Notes under the pieces: generated by a model
What the model saw: only the letters and a program-made list of their open reading frames with translations
Told to the model about the DNA's origin: nothing
Database searches by the model: none
In this document: one piece after another, positions 6,060 to 12,653 of the stretch
How the letters are laid out: each line of letters begins with the position of its first letter
Position numbering within the stretch: the first letter of the stretch is position 1
Made by a program: the position numbers and the translations under genes
From: 2-12-FULL-41-17 sp964562855
GTDB taxonomy: Bacteria; Patescibacteriota; Microgenomatia; Curtissbacterales; GWA2-41-24
Direction: 5' to 3'
DNA length: 55,775 nt
Assembly (NCBI GenBank): GCA_964562855.1
Contig: CAZLVB010000004.1
Span: 1-55,775 of the forward strand

Positions 6060-6180
6060 TATCGGTAGCTAACGCAGGCAAAAGCCACGCCTAAAAACTG
6101 CGCTTGGGGTGGTCTCTAATTGAATATTACCAAAATTAATGAATGTTGGACAGTACCTGGGAAGGGTGGTGAAAGTTAAT
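6060..6180 (+). other. Intergenic segment with possible RNA structure
   Basis: Contains nested inverted repeats: GCCACGCC (6082-6089) against GGGGTGGT (about 6105-6112), and CGCAG against CTGCG, then a purine-rich stretch GGGAAGGGTGGTG just before the small ORF at 6181. There is no U-tract, so it does not look like an intrinsic terminator. It may be a structured leader or an unrecognised small RNA; weak evidence. Confidence 0.25.
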
Positions 6181-6318
6181 ATGCAACATTCGAAGAGCTA
6201 TATTCAATCAGAAGACGCCAGAGAAGCCATTGGCTACTTATATAATGAAATTGAAGCCCTCGAACATAAAATAAGAGATCTTGAATACGAAATCGATAAA
6301 TTAAAATCTAGTCAATAA
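6181..6318 (+). CDS. Small coiled-coil hypothetical protein
   Basis: 45 codons beginning MQHSKSYIQSEDAREAIGYL and ending in the heptad-like LEHKIRDLEYEIDKLKSSQ. The C-terminal 30 residues are a predicted coiled coil with hydrophobics at a/d positions. A purine-rich GGGTGGTG 9-16 bases upstream may act as ribosome binding site. Short orphan coiled-coil ORFs can arise by chance, but the regular heptads and the RBS-like sequence support it. Function unknown. Confidence 0.5.
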   Translation: MQHSKSYIQSEDAREAIGYLYNEIEALEHKIRDLEYEIDKLKSSQ

Positions 6319-6380
6319 AGTTACGATAACGATCGCATTTGACTTCCGAGAGTTACGTCTTTTATATTAACTAATCTAAA

Positions 6381-7067
6381 ATGAACAACGGTCTTTTTAA
6401 ATTAAGTCCTTCCGACTTTAGGTATTTATGGGAGGATTGCAAACATTGTTTTTACCTAAAAGTAAACAAAGGGATTAACCAGCCAAGTATTGGAATCCCC
6501 GGTGTTTTTATGAAGATGAATTCCCTTTTGCAGAAGGATATTGAGGGAGTGAATTTGAAAGATATTAATCCAAATTTGCCATCTGGGGTGATCGAAACGA
6601 AAGAAGGTTACTTAAAATCCAAACCTATACCTCCGGCAAACAATAGTTATATAAGCGGACGCTTTGATATTATTTCAAAACTTGATGATGGCAGTTATGC
6701 AATTATTGATTTCAAAATATCCGATCCGGTAGAAGAAAAAGTTCAAAAATTCACACACCAGCTTCATGCCTATAAATTTGCAATAGAGAATCCCTTGGAA
6801 GGTGAGGGAAGAAATGTAAGCAAGATGGGTTTGGTGATAGTTTCTCCCGAACAAATTGGCTTCAAAAATGGGTTTGTTTATTTTAAATCTACGCCTCAAT
6901 GGTTTGAAATAAAAGAAGACATGGACGGTTTTTTAAATTTTATTGGGGGTGTGAATGAGGTTTTAAACGGTAAACCGCCGCAACCTACACCCGAATGTAA
7001 ATGGTGCATATATCGTACATATTTTGAACCAAAGGAGGCTATTGATTCAGACGAACTCCCGTTTTAA
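6381..7067 (+). CDS. Cas4/RecB-like PD-(D/E)XK nuclease with four-cysteine (Fe-S type) site
   Basis: 228 residues. Nuclease core: D96 in SGRFDIISK, D110-F-K112 in YAIIDFKIS, then Q127-x3-Y131 (HQLHAYK), the QxxxY motif of RecB-type nucleases. Two CxxC pairs, C20-x2-C23 near the start and C206-x2-C209 near the end, are placed as in Cas4, AddB and Dna2, where they hold a 4Fe-4S cluster. No cas genes or CRISPR array are nearby, so it is a solo nuclease, plausibly for DNA repair or defence. Its ATG follows about 60 bases after the coiled-coil ORF. Confidence 0.8.
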   Translation: MNNGLFKLSPSDFRYLWEDCKHCFYLKVNKGINQPSIGIPGVFMKMNSLLQKDIEGVNLKDINPNLPSGVIETKEGYLKSKPIPPANNSYISGRFDIISKLDDGSYAIIDFKISDPVEEKVQKFTHQLHAYKFAIENPLEGEGRNVSKMGLVIVSPEQIGFKNGFVYFKSTPQWFEIKEDMDGFLNFIGGVNEVLNGKPPQPTPECKWCIYRTYFEPKEAIDSDELPF

Positions 7068-7102
7068 TTTAAAAAACACTAGCCACCTTCAATGTGAACT
7101 GT

Positions 7103-7174
7103 GTTGACACCAAGCCTAATTTGGTCACACGTCCCGGGGAAATTGCAATTGTGGAGGGGCGGAATATAATTTAA
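7103..7174 (+). pseudogene. Intercassette repeat B, copy 1: gene-end fragment
   Basis: An open frame with no start encodes VDTKPNLVTRPGEIAIVEG then RNII and stop. The block RPGEI(A/V)(I/V)VE recurs at 7808 and 9232, each time just upstream of a TA pair, in the same orientation. The shared DNA is CGTCCCGGGGAAATTGCAAT followed by TGTGGAGG. It is either the conserved 3' end of a lost gene family or a recombination site that happens to be open. Confidence 0.7.
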
Positions 7175-7211
7175 GAATTAAACTTTATTATATTTTCTTT
7201 TTGAAGTCTCC

Positions 7212-7556
7212 TTAGAATGACGGCGTCAGAAACTCTAAAAATTTCCGGCAGATCTTGAATAAATGGAGCCAATACTTCGGGAGGCTCCATGGAAGGAATT
7301 CTCCCGAGCCGTTTTTCTTCACTAATTTTCTAAAGTCTTTAAAATTAACAGTGATCACAAAACAATTTTTCTCGGTCGCCTTTTGGTAAATATCTTTGTC
7401 TTCTGCTTGTCTGGATAGCCCAAAATCATATACACAATGATAAATTTTTGCGCGCTTCGTAAGTTTTGGAAAAAACTCTAACTTTGCGAATGCCGAATCA
7501 AGTACGAGCCGAAACTTGCGTTTCTTTTTAAGTTTTTTAAGGGATCTTTTAGGCAA
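7212..7556 (-). CDS. DUF5615 PIN-like protein, putative toxin
   Basis: 114 residues starting at a TTG codon. It carries the DUF5615 (Mut7-C/PIN-like) pattern: FRLVLDSAFAKLEFFPKL, YDFGLSRQAEDKDIYQKATEKNCFVITVNFKDFRKLVKKNGSG. Acidic residues D20, D54 and D73 could be the metal ligands of a PIN-type nuclease. DUF5615 genes normally follow a DUF433 gene as toxin-antitoxin partners, which is the case here (the DUF433 frame ends eight bases inside). The C-terminal part differs from the usual IIxLP ending, so it may be partly degraded. Confidence 0.75.
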   Translation of the reverse strand: MPKRSLKKLKKKRKFRLVLDSAFAKLEFFPKLTKRAKIYHCVYDFGLSRQAEDKDIYQKATEKNCFVITVNFKDFRKLVKKNGSGEFLPWSLPKYWLHLFKICRKFLEFLTPSF

Positions 7557-7753
7557 CTTTTGTCGAGTAGTAGCTGTAAATTTCCTGCAGATCTTTTTTC
7601 GTTAACTTAAGATATGGATATTCTTTTTTAAAGTCTTTTATTTTATAACCTTGAATGTGCAGAGCCACCACACGAGCAACCGGAATTCTCGTGCCTCTCA
7701 AAACGGGTTGCCCCCCCCAAAACTTTTGGATTAGTTTGAATTATGTCTGGCAT
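7549..7753 (-). pseudogene. DUF433 antitoxin gene with a one-base frameshift at a G8 run
   Basis: Read on the minus strand, MPDIIQTNPKVL is followed by a run of eight G (plus-strand C 7711-7718); if one G is skipped the frame continues GGQPVLRGTRIPVARVVALH and so on to STKVA-stop, a complete 67-residue DUF433 protein. The element is 205 bases long, one more than 68 codons. All the conserved DUF433 marks (GGxPVxRGTRIPV, DFxxEYPYL, LxxIY) are intact. The extra G could be a sequencing error, a recent mutation, or a phase-variable homopolymer. DUF433 proteins are the HTH antitoxins of DUF5615. Confidence 0.85.
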
Positions 7754-7797
7754 AAATACATTATACACATTTCGGTCAATACGGCCTCGCCTCAAAA

Positions 7798-7832
7798 GGA
7801 CGCCAAACGTCCCGGGGAAATTGCAGTTGTGG
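7798..7832 (+). repeat. Intercassette repeat B, copy 2
   Basis: GGACGCCAAACGTCCCGGGG followed by AAATTGCAGTTGTGG; encodes DAKRPGEIAVVE in the same frame as the other copies. It lies between the DUF433/DUF5615 cassette and the DUF6883/DUF4926 cassette. Confidence 0.75.
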
Positions 7833-7840
7833 AAAAGAAA

Positions 7841-8074
7841 TTAAATAGAGGCGAATCCTCTTACGTGTAGAATCTCATCTGTCGCCATTGACCGTACATC
7901 TGAAGTTTTAAGAGTTATCACAGCAACCGTTTTACCAGCTGTAATAAACTCTACTTCTACTGCCCGGCCCTCGTTATAGACGTGCACAATTGTTCCAATG
8001 TCGCCTTTCTTGAGTCCGTGCTTCTTGAAATCTTTTGTTAACACAACAGTATCTAATTCATTCATAATGTCCAT
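7841..8074 (-). CDS. DUF4926 family protein, putative antitoxin
   Basis: 77 residues with the DUF4926 pattern: ELDTVVLTKDFKKHGLKKGDIGTIVHVYNEGRAVEVEFIT, then TLKTSDVR. These are small SH3-like beta proteins that are typically encoded next to DUF6883 or RelE-like genes and are regarded as antitoxins or immunity proteins. It starts one base after the stop of the upstream DUF6883 gene, so the two form an operon. The third-codon ATG (MNELDTVV, three residues in) is an alternative start. Confidence 0.75.
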   Translation of the reverse strand: MDIMNELDTVVLTKDFKKHGLKKGDIGTIVHVYNEGRAVEVEFITAGKTVAVITLKTSDVRSMATDEILHVRGFASI

Positions 8075-8075
8075 A

Positions 8076-8408
8076 TTATACAGGATAAACAGTGATAAAT
8101 CGAGGATTTTTTTGACCTTTTTCTATAATCCAAATTGTTCTGACATGAATAGTTTTTCCGTGAGGTGCATTAATGTTTCCATCAAGAACGTATTTTGTTC
8201 CATATTGTGAAGTTTGTAGATCAATAACATCTTCTGATTCAGCAATCTTCTGTAACTCCTTTTCAAATATTGAGACATTAACCTCAACTAACCCAAACTT
8301 GCGAAAGATTTTTGCTTTAAACTTACCTGTGGAATGTGTTTCTGAAAGAATATAATCGGTTAACTTTTTGCGCTGTATGATGGCTTTTTTACCATTCGGA
8401 AGCTTCAT
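8076..8408 (-). CDS. DUF6883 family protein, putative toxin
   Basis: 110 residues from the ATG at 8408, beginning MKLPNGKKAIIQRKKLTDYILSETH, the hallmark start of DUF6883; it ends FGLVEVNVSIFEKELQKIAE ... RTIWIIEKGQKNPRFITVYP, an RNase/toxin-like strand pattern known from polymorphic toxin tails. An upstream ATG at 8438 is possible but the extended -10 (TGcTATAAT) is seven bases before 8408, which would give a leaderless mRNA starting there. Pairs with the downstream DUF4926 gene. Toxin function is inferred by family and context. Confidence 0.72.
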   Translation of the reverse strand: MKLPNGKKAIIQRKKLTDYILSETHSTGKFKAKIFRKFGLVEVNVSIFEKELQKIAESEDVIDLQTSQYGTKYVLDGNINAPHGKTIHVRTIWIIEKGQKNPRFITVYPV

Positions 8409-8415
8409 TCGATTG

Positions 8416-8424
8416 ATTATAGCA
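8416..8424 (-). promoter_or_regulatory. Extended -10 promoter element of the DUF6883/DUF4926 operon
   Basis: On the minus strand TGcTATAAT is followed by seven bases and then ATG at 8408. The predicted transcription start coincides with the start codon. This decides the start codon of the DUF6883 gene. Confidence 0.7.
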
Positions 8425-8504
8425 TTGCTCCAAACCATAGATATTCAAAACCCCAACAAGAACGGTCCTCAACTAGCCTGCGACAACGGATTCGGCAAGC
8501 CTTC

Positions 8505-8552
8505 GACCTCGAGCTCAGATCTTCGATTCCGAGATCACTCAGATTCGAGGAA
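8505..8552. repeat. Dispersed repeat C, intergenic copy
   Basis: The sequence around TCGATTCCGAGATCACTCAG and ATTCGAGG matches, in reverse complement and nearly without mismatch over about 38 bases, a segment inside the MiaB-like gene at 36517-36554. It sits in the 213-base gap between the DUF6883 promoter side and the TspO gene. No gene was found in the rest of that gap. Confidence 0.8.
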
Positions 8553-8621
8553 CCGAATCGGCTCACCGCAAGCACTGCCAAAATTGCCACTTTCTTTCAA
8601 AAAGTTCTAATTTTAAATATG

Positions 8622-9098
8622 CTAATTAACTACAAGGATGGCGAAGTTAAGGAGAGCAGCAAAGGTTACCCAAAGAATGTAGGGGATTAGAATAATGCCG
8701 GCAGGTTTTGATATCTTGTAAAAAGCATAAATTGTTGCGGCGATTGCCAGCCAGAGAACGATAATCCCCGCAAATGCCAATGAGGGTGATTTTAAGCCGA
8801 AGAATAAAAAGGACCATAAAACATTTAAAATCAGCTGCAGTGCAAAGATAAAAAGTGCAATTCGAACCACCTTTTTAATAACGCCTTTTTCCCAAATTAA
8901 AAAGGCAGAAACTCCCATCAAAAGATAAAGAAGTGTCCAGACCGGAGCAAAAATCCAGTTTGGCGGGTTAAAAGAAGGTTTAGTTAAAGTTGCGTACCAA
9001 GTCTCAATAGAAGAAGAAGTAAATATGGAACCTGCCGCACCCACCAGTTCAACAAGCACCACAAAAACCAAAACGTGGGCGGCCCTTTTTATCCCCAT
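8622..9098 (-). CDS. tspO: TspO/MBR family membrane protein
   Basis: 158 residues with five predicted transmembrane helices. The TspO signature WYATLTKPSFNPPNWIFAPVWTLLYLLMGVSAFLIW is clear at residues 33-70, followed by LILNVLWSFLFFGLKSPSLA. TspO proteins bind tetrapyrroles and act in porphyrin or stress responses in the membrane; the ligand here is unknown. The gene stands alone with its own promoter, whose -10 (TATTAT) ends six bases before the ATG, giving a leaderless mRNA. Confidence 0.95.
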   Translation of the reverse strand: MGIKRAAHVLVFVVLVELVGAAGSIFTSSSIETWYATLTKPSFNPPNWIFAPVWTLLYLLMGVSAFLIWEKGVIKKVVRIALFIFALQLILNVLWSFLFFGLKSPSLAFAGIIVLWLAIAATIYAFYKISKPAGIILIPYILWVTFAALLNFAILVVN

Positions 9099-9104
9099 GC
9101 TTTA

Positions 9105-9110
9105 ATAATA
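9105..9110 (-). promoter_or_regulatory. -10 element of the TspO gene
   Basis: On the minus strand TATTAT is followed by TAAAGC and the start ATG at 9098, so transcription would begin at the start codon. No clear -35 was seen. Confidence 0.5.
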
Positions 9111-9150
9111 AATTACTCCCCAACCATTCTCAAAGTCTTCATTCTCCAAA

Positions 9151-9215
9151 CCTGCCTGCCCATTCGGGTCTGAGCCTCAGGGTCGAAGACCGGCAGGCAG
9201 GGGCGGGCAGGCACC
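9151..9215. repeat. GC-rich inverted repeat of the CCTGCCTGCC / GGCAGGCAGG type
   Basis: CCTGCCTGCC (9151-9160) pairs with GGCAGGCAGG (9192-9201), with a second GGGCAGGC nearby, around a 30-base loop containing GAGCCTCAGGGTCGAAGAC. It belongs to the same palindrome family as 15268-15289 (inside rplC) and 37992-38007. Confidence 0.75.
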
Positions 9216-9220
9216 ACAGG

Positions 9221-9260
9221 AGGACGCCAAGCGCCCCGGGGAAATTGTAATTGTGGAGGG
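9221..9260 (+). repeat. Intercassette repeat B, copy 3
   Basis: GAGGACGCCAAGCGCCCCGG followed by GGAAATTGTAATTGTGGAGG, encoding EDAKRPGEIVIVEG and then EDSFFL-stop. It lies directly upstream of the HicBA pair. Confidence 0.75.
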
Positions 9261-9293
9261 GGAAGATTCATTCTTTTTAGATTAGCAAACGCT

Positions 9294-9302
9294 TGGTATA
9301 AT
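9294..9302 (+). promoter_or_regulatory. Extended -10 promoter of hicBA, leaderless
   Basis: TGgTATAAT (9294-9302) followed by six bases and ATG at 9309. The predicted first transcribed base is the A of the start codon. No good -35 is present, as expected for extended -10 promoters. Confidence 0.7.
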
Positions 9303-9308
9303 AACGTC

Positions 9309-9542
9309 ATGACCAATAAATTGGATTACATTATTAAATTAACTTATGACAAAGAATATAAAGGGTACGTTGCGGACGTAGTGAATTTGTATGGCTGTAT
9401 GAGTCAGGGTAAAACCAAAAAAGAAGCGATCGCAAACGCGAAAAAAGCCATTAACGCATATATTGAAGCTACTACCAAAAAAGCTGAAAAAGGCGCCGAA
9501 TTTGCCAAAGCTTCGGTTAGTTCTCGAGTCGCGCTTAATTAA
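9309..9542 (+). CDS. hicB: HicB-family antitoxin
   Basis: 77 residues with the HicB partial RNase H-like fold: YIIKLTYDKEYKGYVADVVNLYGCMSQGKTKKEAIANAKKAINAYIEA. HicB neutralises HicA and represses the operon. The usual C-terminal DNA-binding extension is short here (about 25 residues: KKAEKGAEFAKASVSSRVALN) without a visible HTH, so autoregulation may differ. It precedes hicA by three bases. The antitoxin-first order is one of two known orders. Confidence 0.9.
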   Translation: MTNKLDYIIKLTYDKEYKGYVADVVNLYGCMSQGKTKKEAIANAKKAINAYIEATTKKAEKGAEFAKASVSSRVALN

Positions 9543-9545
9543 CAA

Positions 9546-9767
9546 ATGGGCAGATTTGCCAATATTTCCGGTAGATCTGCAGTTAAAAGCCTTATAAAGT
9601 TTGGATATAGTCATACTCACACTTCCGGTGATCATGCAATTCTACAAAAAGAAGGGGCGCCTACTCTTTCTATTCCCCTGCATAGAGAAGTAGCCCCAAA
9701 TTTGTTGAAAGCGCAGATAAAAAGAGCGGGAATTAGTCAAGACGATTTTTTGAAGAAAGTAAAATAA
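9546..9767 (+). CDS. hicA: HicA-family mRNA interferase toxin
   Basis: 73 residues with the dsRBD-like HicA fold: ISGRSAVKSLIKFGYSHTHTSGDHAILQKEG then LSIPLHREVAPNLLKAQIKRAGISQDDFL. The catalytic histidine of HicA lies in the S-G-D-H motif (residue about 28), which is intact. HicA cleaves mRNA independently of ribosome codon preference. Start codon three bases after the hicB stop. The pair looks functional. Confidence 0.92.
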   Translation: MGRFANISGRSAVKSLIKFGYSHTHTSGDHAILQKEGAPTLSIPLHREVAPNLLKAQIKRAGISQDDFLKKVK

Positions 9768-10064
9768 GCCCATAAGGATACTCCTTAACGTCCGTCTACT
9801 AAGAAATCGCCTCTTGCAAAGGCGCTAGGAGTAGGATAAATCAGCCTCCAGCGAAGCTGGATCTGATATTTCCCTCTTGCAATGAAGCTAGCATTGGGAT
9901 ATAATCTGCGGCTAGTTTGTACACCTGCACAACACCTGTCAAACGCCCAAATTTAGCTTCGGCCTAAAGCTAAAACCAAAAAGAAAATTTTACGTCTGTG
10001 AATAAGTTCGTGAAAAGTGACATCTTGACAATTGTCCAAGTTTTATCGATAAAGGAGTAAGGCC
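9768..10064 (+). other. Intergenic region with small hairpins, no gene seen
   Basis: The 297 bases hold several short inverted repeats: CGCCT/AGGCG (9808-9824 region), CCAGC-gaa-GCTGG (about 9848-9860) and TTTAGC...GCTAAA (9952-9974). A TTGACA occurs at about 10026-10031 and AAGGAG before the next ATG. No open frame with family features was found. It marks the border between the accessory region and the translation core. Confidence 0.5.
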
Positions 10065-10343
10065 ATGAAAATCGTATCATTAACCAGAGGGCAAAAACTA
10101 AAAAATCTAAAGAAAAAGCTTTCTGAGCTTGAAGAGGTTAAGTTAAAGCAAGCCCTAGCCAAGTATGGAGAAGCTTATCAGGAATCGGGCGCGGCCTGGC
10201 AGGAAAACGCGGCCTGGGAACTGGCAGACGAGGAAGTTTCCGTAATTCGAGCAATGATTGCAGAAATTAAAAGGGAAATTGTCACCCTGGAACATCCTCT
10301 TCCAACAGCTTCCGTTCCTCTGGCCATAAAAAAGGGGAAATAA
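10065..10343 (+). CDS. GreA N-terminal-like coiled-coil protein
   Basis: 92 residues. The stretch KYGEAYQESGAAWQENAAWELADEEVSVIRAMIAEIKREI resembles the tip of the GreA/GreB coiled coil (GDLKENAEYHAAxEEQxFIExRIxxLE). The glutamate before the conserved N-A is kept, while the aspartate equivalent to E. coli D41 appears to be alanine. The C-terminal FKBP-like domain is missing altogether. It could be a GreA paralogue that enters the RNA polymerase channel without cleavage activity, or simply a degenerate gene. An AAGGAG lies upstream of the ATG. It is followed by fusA 27 bases later. Confidence 0.6.
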   Translation: MKIVSLTRGQKLKNLKKKLSELEEVKLKQALAKYGEAYQESGAAWQENAAWELADEEVSVIRAMIAEIKREIVTLEHPLPTASVPLAIKKGK

Positions 10344-10370
10344 TCCAAATTAGATTAGAATAGTAAGATA

Positions 10371-12512
10371 ATGGCAGAAAAAACATCTCGACTTTATCCT
10401 TTAGATCGCATAAGGAACATCGGCATCATTGCCCATATTGACGCGGGCAAAACAACTACCACCGAGAGAATTCTTTTTTACACAGGCAAAACTTACAAAC
10501 TGGGCAACATTGATGAGGGAACAACTGTTACCGATTGGATGGCCCAGGAAAAAGAGCGGGGAATTACCATCGTTTCCGCAGCCGTAACAACATTTTGGAA
10601 GCCTAAAGATGGCCCGTTTGCCGGAATCGATATGCGAATAAATATTATAGACACTCCCGGCCACGTCGATTTTACCGCCGAAGTCGAAAGGTCCCTGCGG
10701 GTGTTGGACGGAGGAGTTACAGTTCTTGACGCCGAAGAAGGCGTGCAGAGCCAATCAGAAACAGTCTGGCGCCAGGCTGACAAGTATAAAGTACCGCGCA
10801 TTTGTTTTGTCAACAAAATGGACAAAGTCGGTGCAGATTTTTACGAAACACTTTCGTCAATCCGTCAGAAACTGCAAGCACCGGCAGTCGCCTACAACTT
10901 GCCGATTGGCAAAGAAAATGATTTTAGCGGAGTCGTCGATTTGCTCACCCAAAAAGCCTATATTTGGGAAGAGGAGTCGGCCAAAAAAGGCGGTATGGAT
11001 TTTAAGGAGGTGCCGATACCGCAAAAAATGCACGCCGACGTCGAAAAATATCGAGCACAACTGGTTGAAAAAATCGCAGAAAATGATGAGGCTCTTGTCG
11101 AAAAATATCTTGCCGGAGACAAGATAACTGTTGAGGAACTGAAAAAAGCGCTAAGAAGCGCAGTCATCGCATATAAGATAGTGCCGGTACTTGCCGGCTC
11201 CAGTCTTCGAAATAAGGGAGTCCAGCTGCTTCTGGACGCGGTCGTTGAGTATTTACCATCTCCCATTGACATAGAAACTGTCGAAGGCACTAACCCTAAG
11301 ACAAATGAAAAGGAAATCCGCAAGCAGGTAATCGAAGCACCATTTGGCGGCCTTGCCTTTAAAGTCCAAATTGATCCGCATGTTGGTAAATTAAATTACG
11401 TAAGAATCTACTCAGGTACCCTCAAATCCGGTACTTCAATTTTAAATACTACTAAGAAGGAACGCGAGCGAATCGGCAGAATATTATTAATGCACGCCAA
11501 TACCAGAGAAGAAATTGCCGAAGCATACGCAGGCGAAATAGTGGCGGTGGTCGGCTTAAAAAGTACTACTACCGGTGACACGCTCTGCGATGAAAATTCG
11601 CCAATTATTTTAGAGTCTATCTCTTTTCCGGATCCGGTAATTTCTTTGGCAATCGAGCCGGCGACAAAAGCCGATCAGGAAAAACTCGGATACGCTCTTG
11701 GCAGACTCTCAGAAGAAGACCCTACTTTTAAGATTAAGGGTGATCCGGAAACCGGCCAGACAATTATTTCCGGCATGGGAGAATTGCACCTGGAAATTTT
11801 AGTTGACAGAATGAAGAGAGAATTTTCTGTGGCCGCCAATGTCGGCAGTCCGCAAGTTGCCTACAAAGAAACGATTAAAGAGATAGGCAAAGGTGAAGGT
11901 AAATATATCAGGCAGTCCGGAGGAAGAGGTCAGTATGGACACTGTTTTTTAAGGGTTGAGCCGCAACCCAGAGGCGAAGGTTATCAGTTCGTCTCCGAGA
12001 TTAAAGGAGGGACAATTCCCCAGGAATTCATTCCGTCTGTTGAAAAAGGCGTCCGCGAGAAAATGGAAACCGGAGTTCTTGCCGGTTACCCCATGGTTGA
12101 TATGAAAGTTGCCGTCTACGACGGTACTTATCATGATGTTGATTCTTCCGACATTGCTTTTAAAATTGCCGGCTCCCTTGCTCTAGAGGAGGCTGTCAAG
12201 AATGCCCAGCTTGCGCTTTTGGAACCTATCATGAAGGTTGAGGTGACCATTCCAGAAGAATTTATGGGCGATGTTATCGGCGATTTGTCTGCCAAGCGCG
12301 CCCAAATTCACAAAAGCGAACATCATGGAAATAGCACAATTATCACAGCCCTTGTGCCTTTAGCCGAAATGTCCGGTTATGTCACAACTTTAAGATCTAT
12401 GACCCAGGGCAGAGGCTCCGCCTACATGGAGCCGTCGCACTATGAGGAAGTTCCTCAAAACATCTCCGACAAAATAGTATCGAAGGTTCGAGGAGAGAAA
12501 TCAGAAAGTTAA
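10371..12512 (+). CDS. fusA: Elongation factor G
   Basis: 713 residues, full length. GTPase motifs: AHIDAGKTT (G1, about residue 22), DTPGHVDF (G3), NKMDK (G4). Domain IV/V sequences (GRGQYGHCFLRVEP, IPSVEKGVREKMETGVLAGYP, MTQGRGSAYME) are intact. EF-G drives translocation and, with RRF, ribosome recycling. The usual upstream partners rpsL and rpsG are absent; a GreA-like gene takes their place. tuf follows after 141 bases that hold a separate promoter. Confidence 0.98.
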   Translation: MAEKTSRLYPLDRIRNIGIIAHIDAGKTTTTERILFYTGKTYKLGNIDEGTTVTDWMAQEKERGITIVSAAVTTFWKPKDGPFAGIDMRINIIDTPGHVDFTAEVERSLRVLDGGVTVLDAEEGVQSQSETVWRQADKYKVPRICFVNKMDKVGADFYETLSSIRQKLQAPAVAYNLPIGKENDFSGVVDLLTQKAYIWEEESAKKGGMDFKEVPIPQKMHADVEKYRAQLVEKIAENDEALVEKYLAGDKITVEELKKALRSAVIAYKIVPVLAGSSLRNKGVQLLLDAVVEYLPSPIDIETVEGTNPKTNEKEIRKQVIEAPFGGLAFKVQIDPHVGKLNYVRIYSGTLKSGTSILNTTKKERERIGRILLMHANTREEIAEAYAGEIVAVVGLKSTTTGDTLCDENSPIILESISFPDPVISLAIEPATKADQEKLGYALGRLSEEDPTFKIKGDPETGQTIISGMGELHLEILVDRMKREFSVAANVGSPQVAYKETIKEIGKGEGKYIRQSGGRGQYGHCFLRVEPQPRGEGYQFVSEIKGGTIPQEFIPSVEKGVREKMETGVLAGYPMVDMKVAVYDGTYHDVDSSDIAFKIAGSLALEEAVKNAQLALLEPIMKVEVTIPEEFMGDVIGDLSAKRAQIHKSEHHGNSTIITALVPLAEMSGYVTTLRSMTQGRGSAYMEPSHYEEVPQNISDKIVSKVRGEKSES

Positions 12513-12541
12513 GATAGACAACATTTTTAGTTTATCTAGAT

Positions 12542-12626
12542 TTGCCACTTGCATTTTCCCGCTGTAATAATATAAACTATCAAAACTTGATATCAGCCTG
12601 TCCAGTTTTAAGCTGGGCAAAAGGCT
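12542..12626 (+). promoter_or_regulatory. tuf promoter and leader hairpin
   Basis: TTGCCA (12542-12547), 17-bp spacer, TAATAA (12565-12570) with a TG just before: a plausible promoter. In the leader, AGCCT (12595-12599) pairs with AGGCT (12622-12626), with an inner CCAG/CTGG stem, and is followed by TTATTTTT. This could be an attenuator or a weak terminator, or only a spacer hairpin before the tuf start at 12654. Confidence 0.45.
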
Positions 12627-12653
12627 GGTATTATTTTTAATCCAAATTTCGCC

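Noticed and set aside
7655..7870. Plus-strand open frame of 71 codons across the DUF433 gene
   Set aside because: It is antisense to the DUF433 gene over most of its length and its end is repeat B; the DUF433 reading explains the DNA far better.
9113..9316. Minus-strand open frame of 67 codons before hicB
   Set aside because: It is made of the GC-rich inverted repeat and repeat B read backwards; no family pattern.
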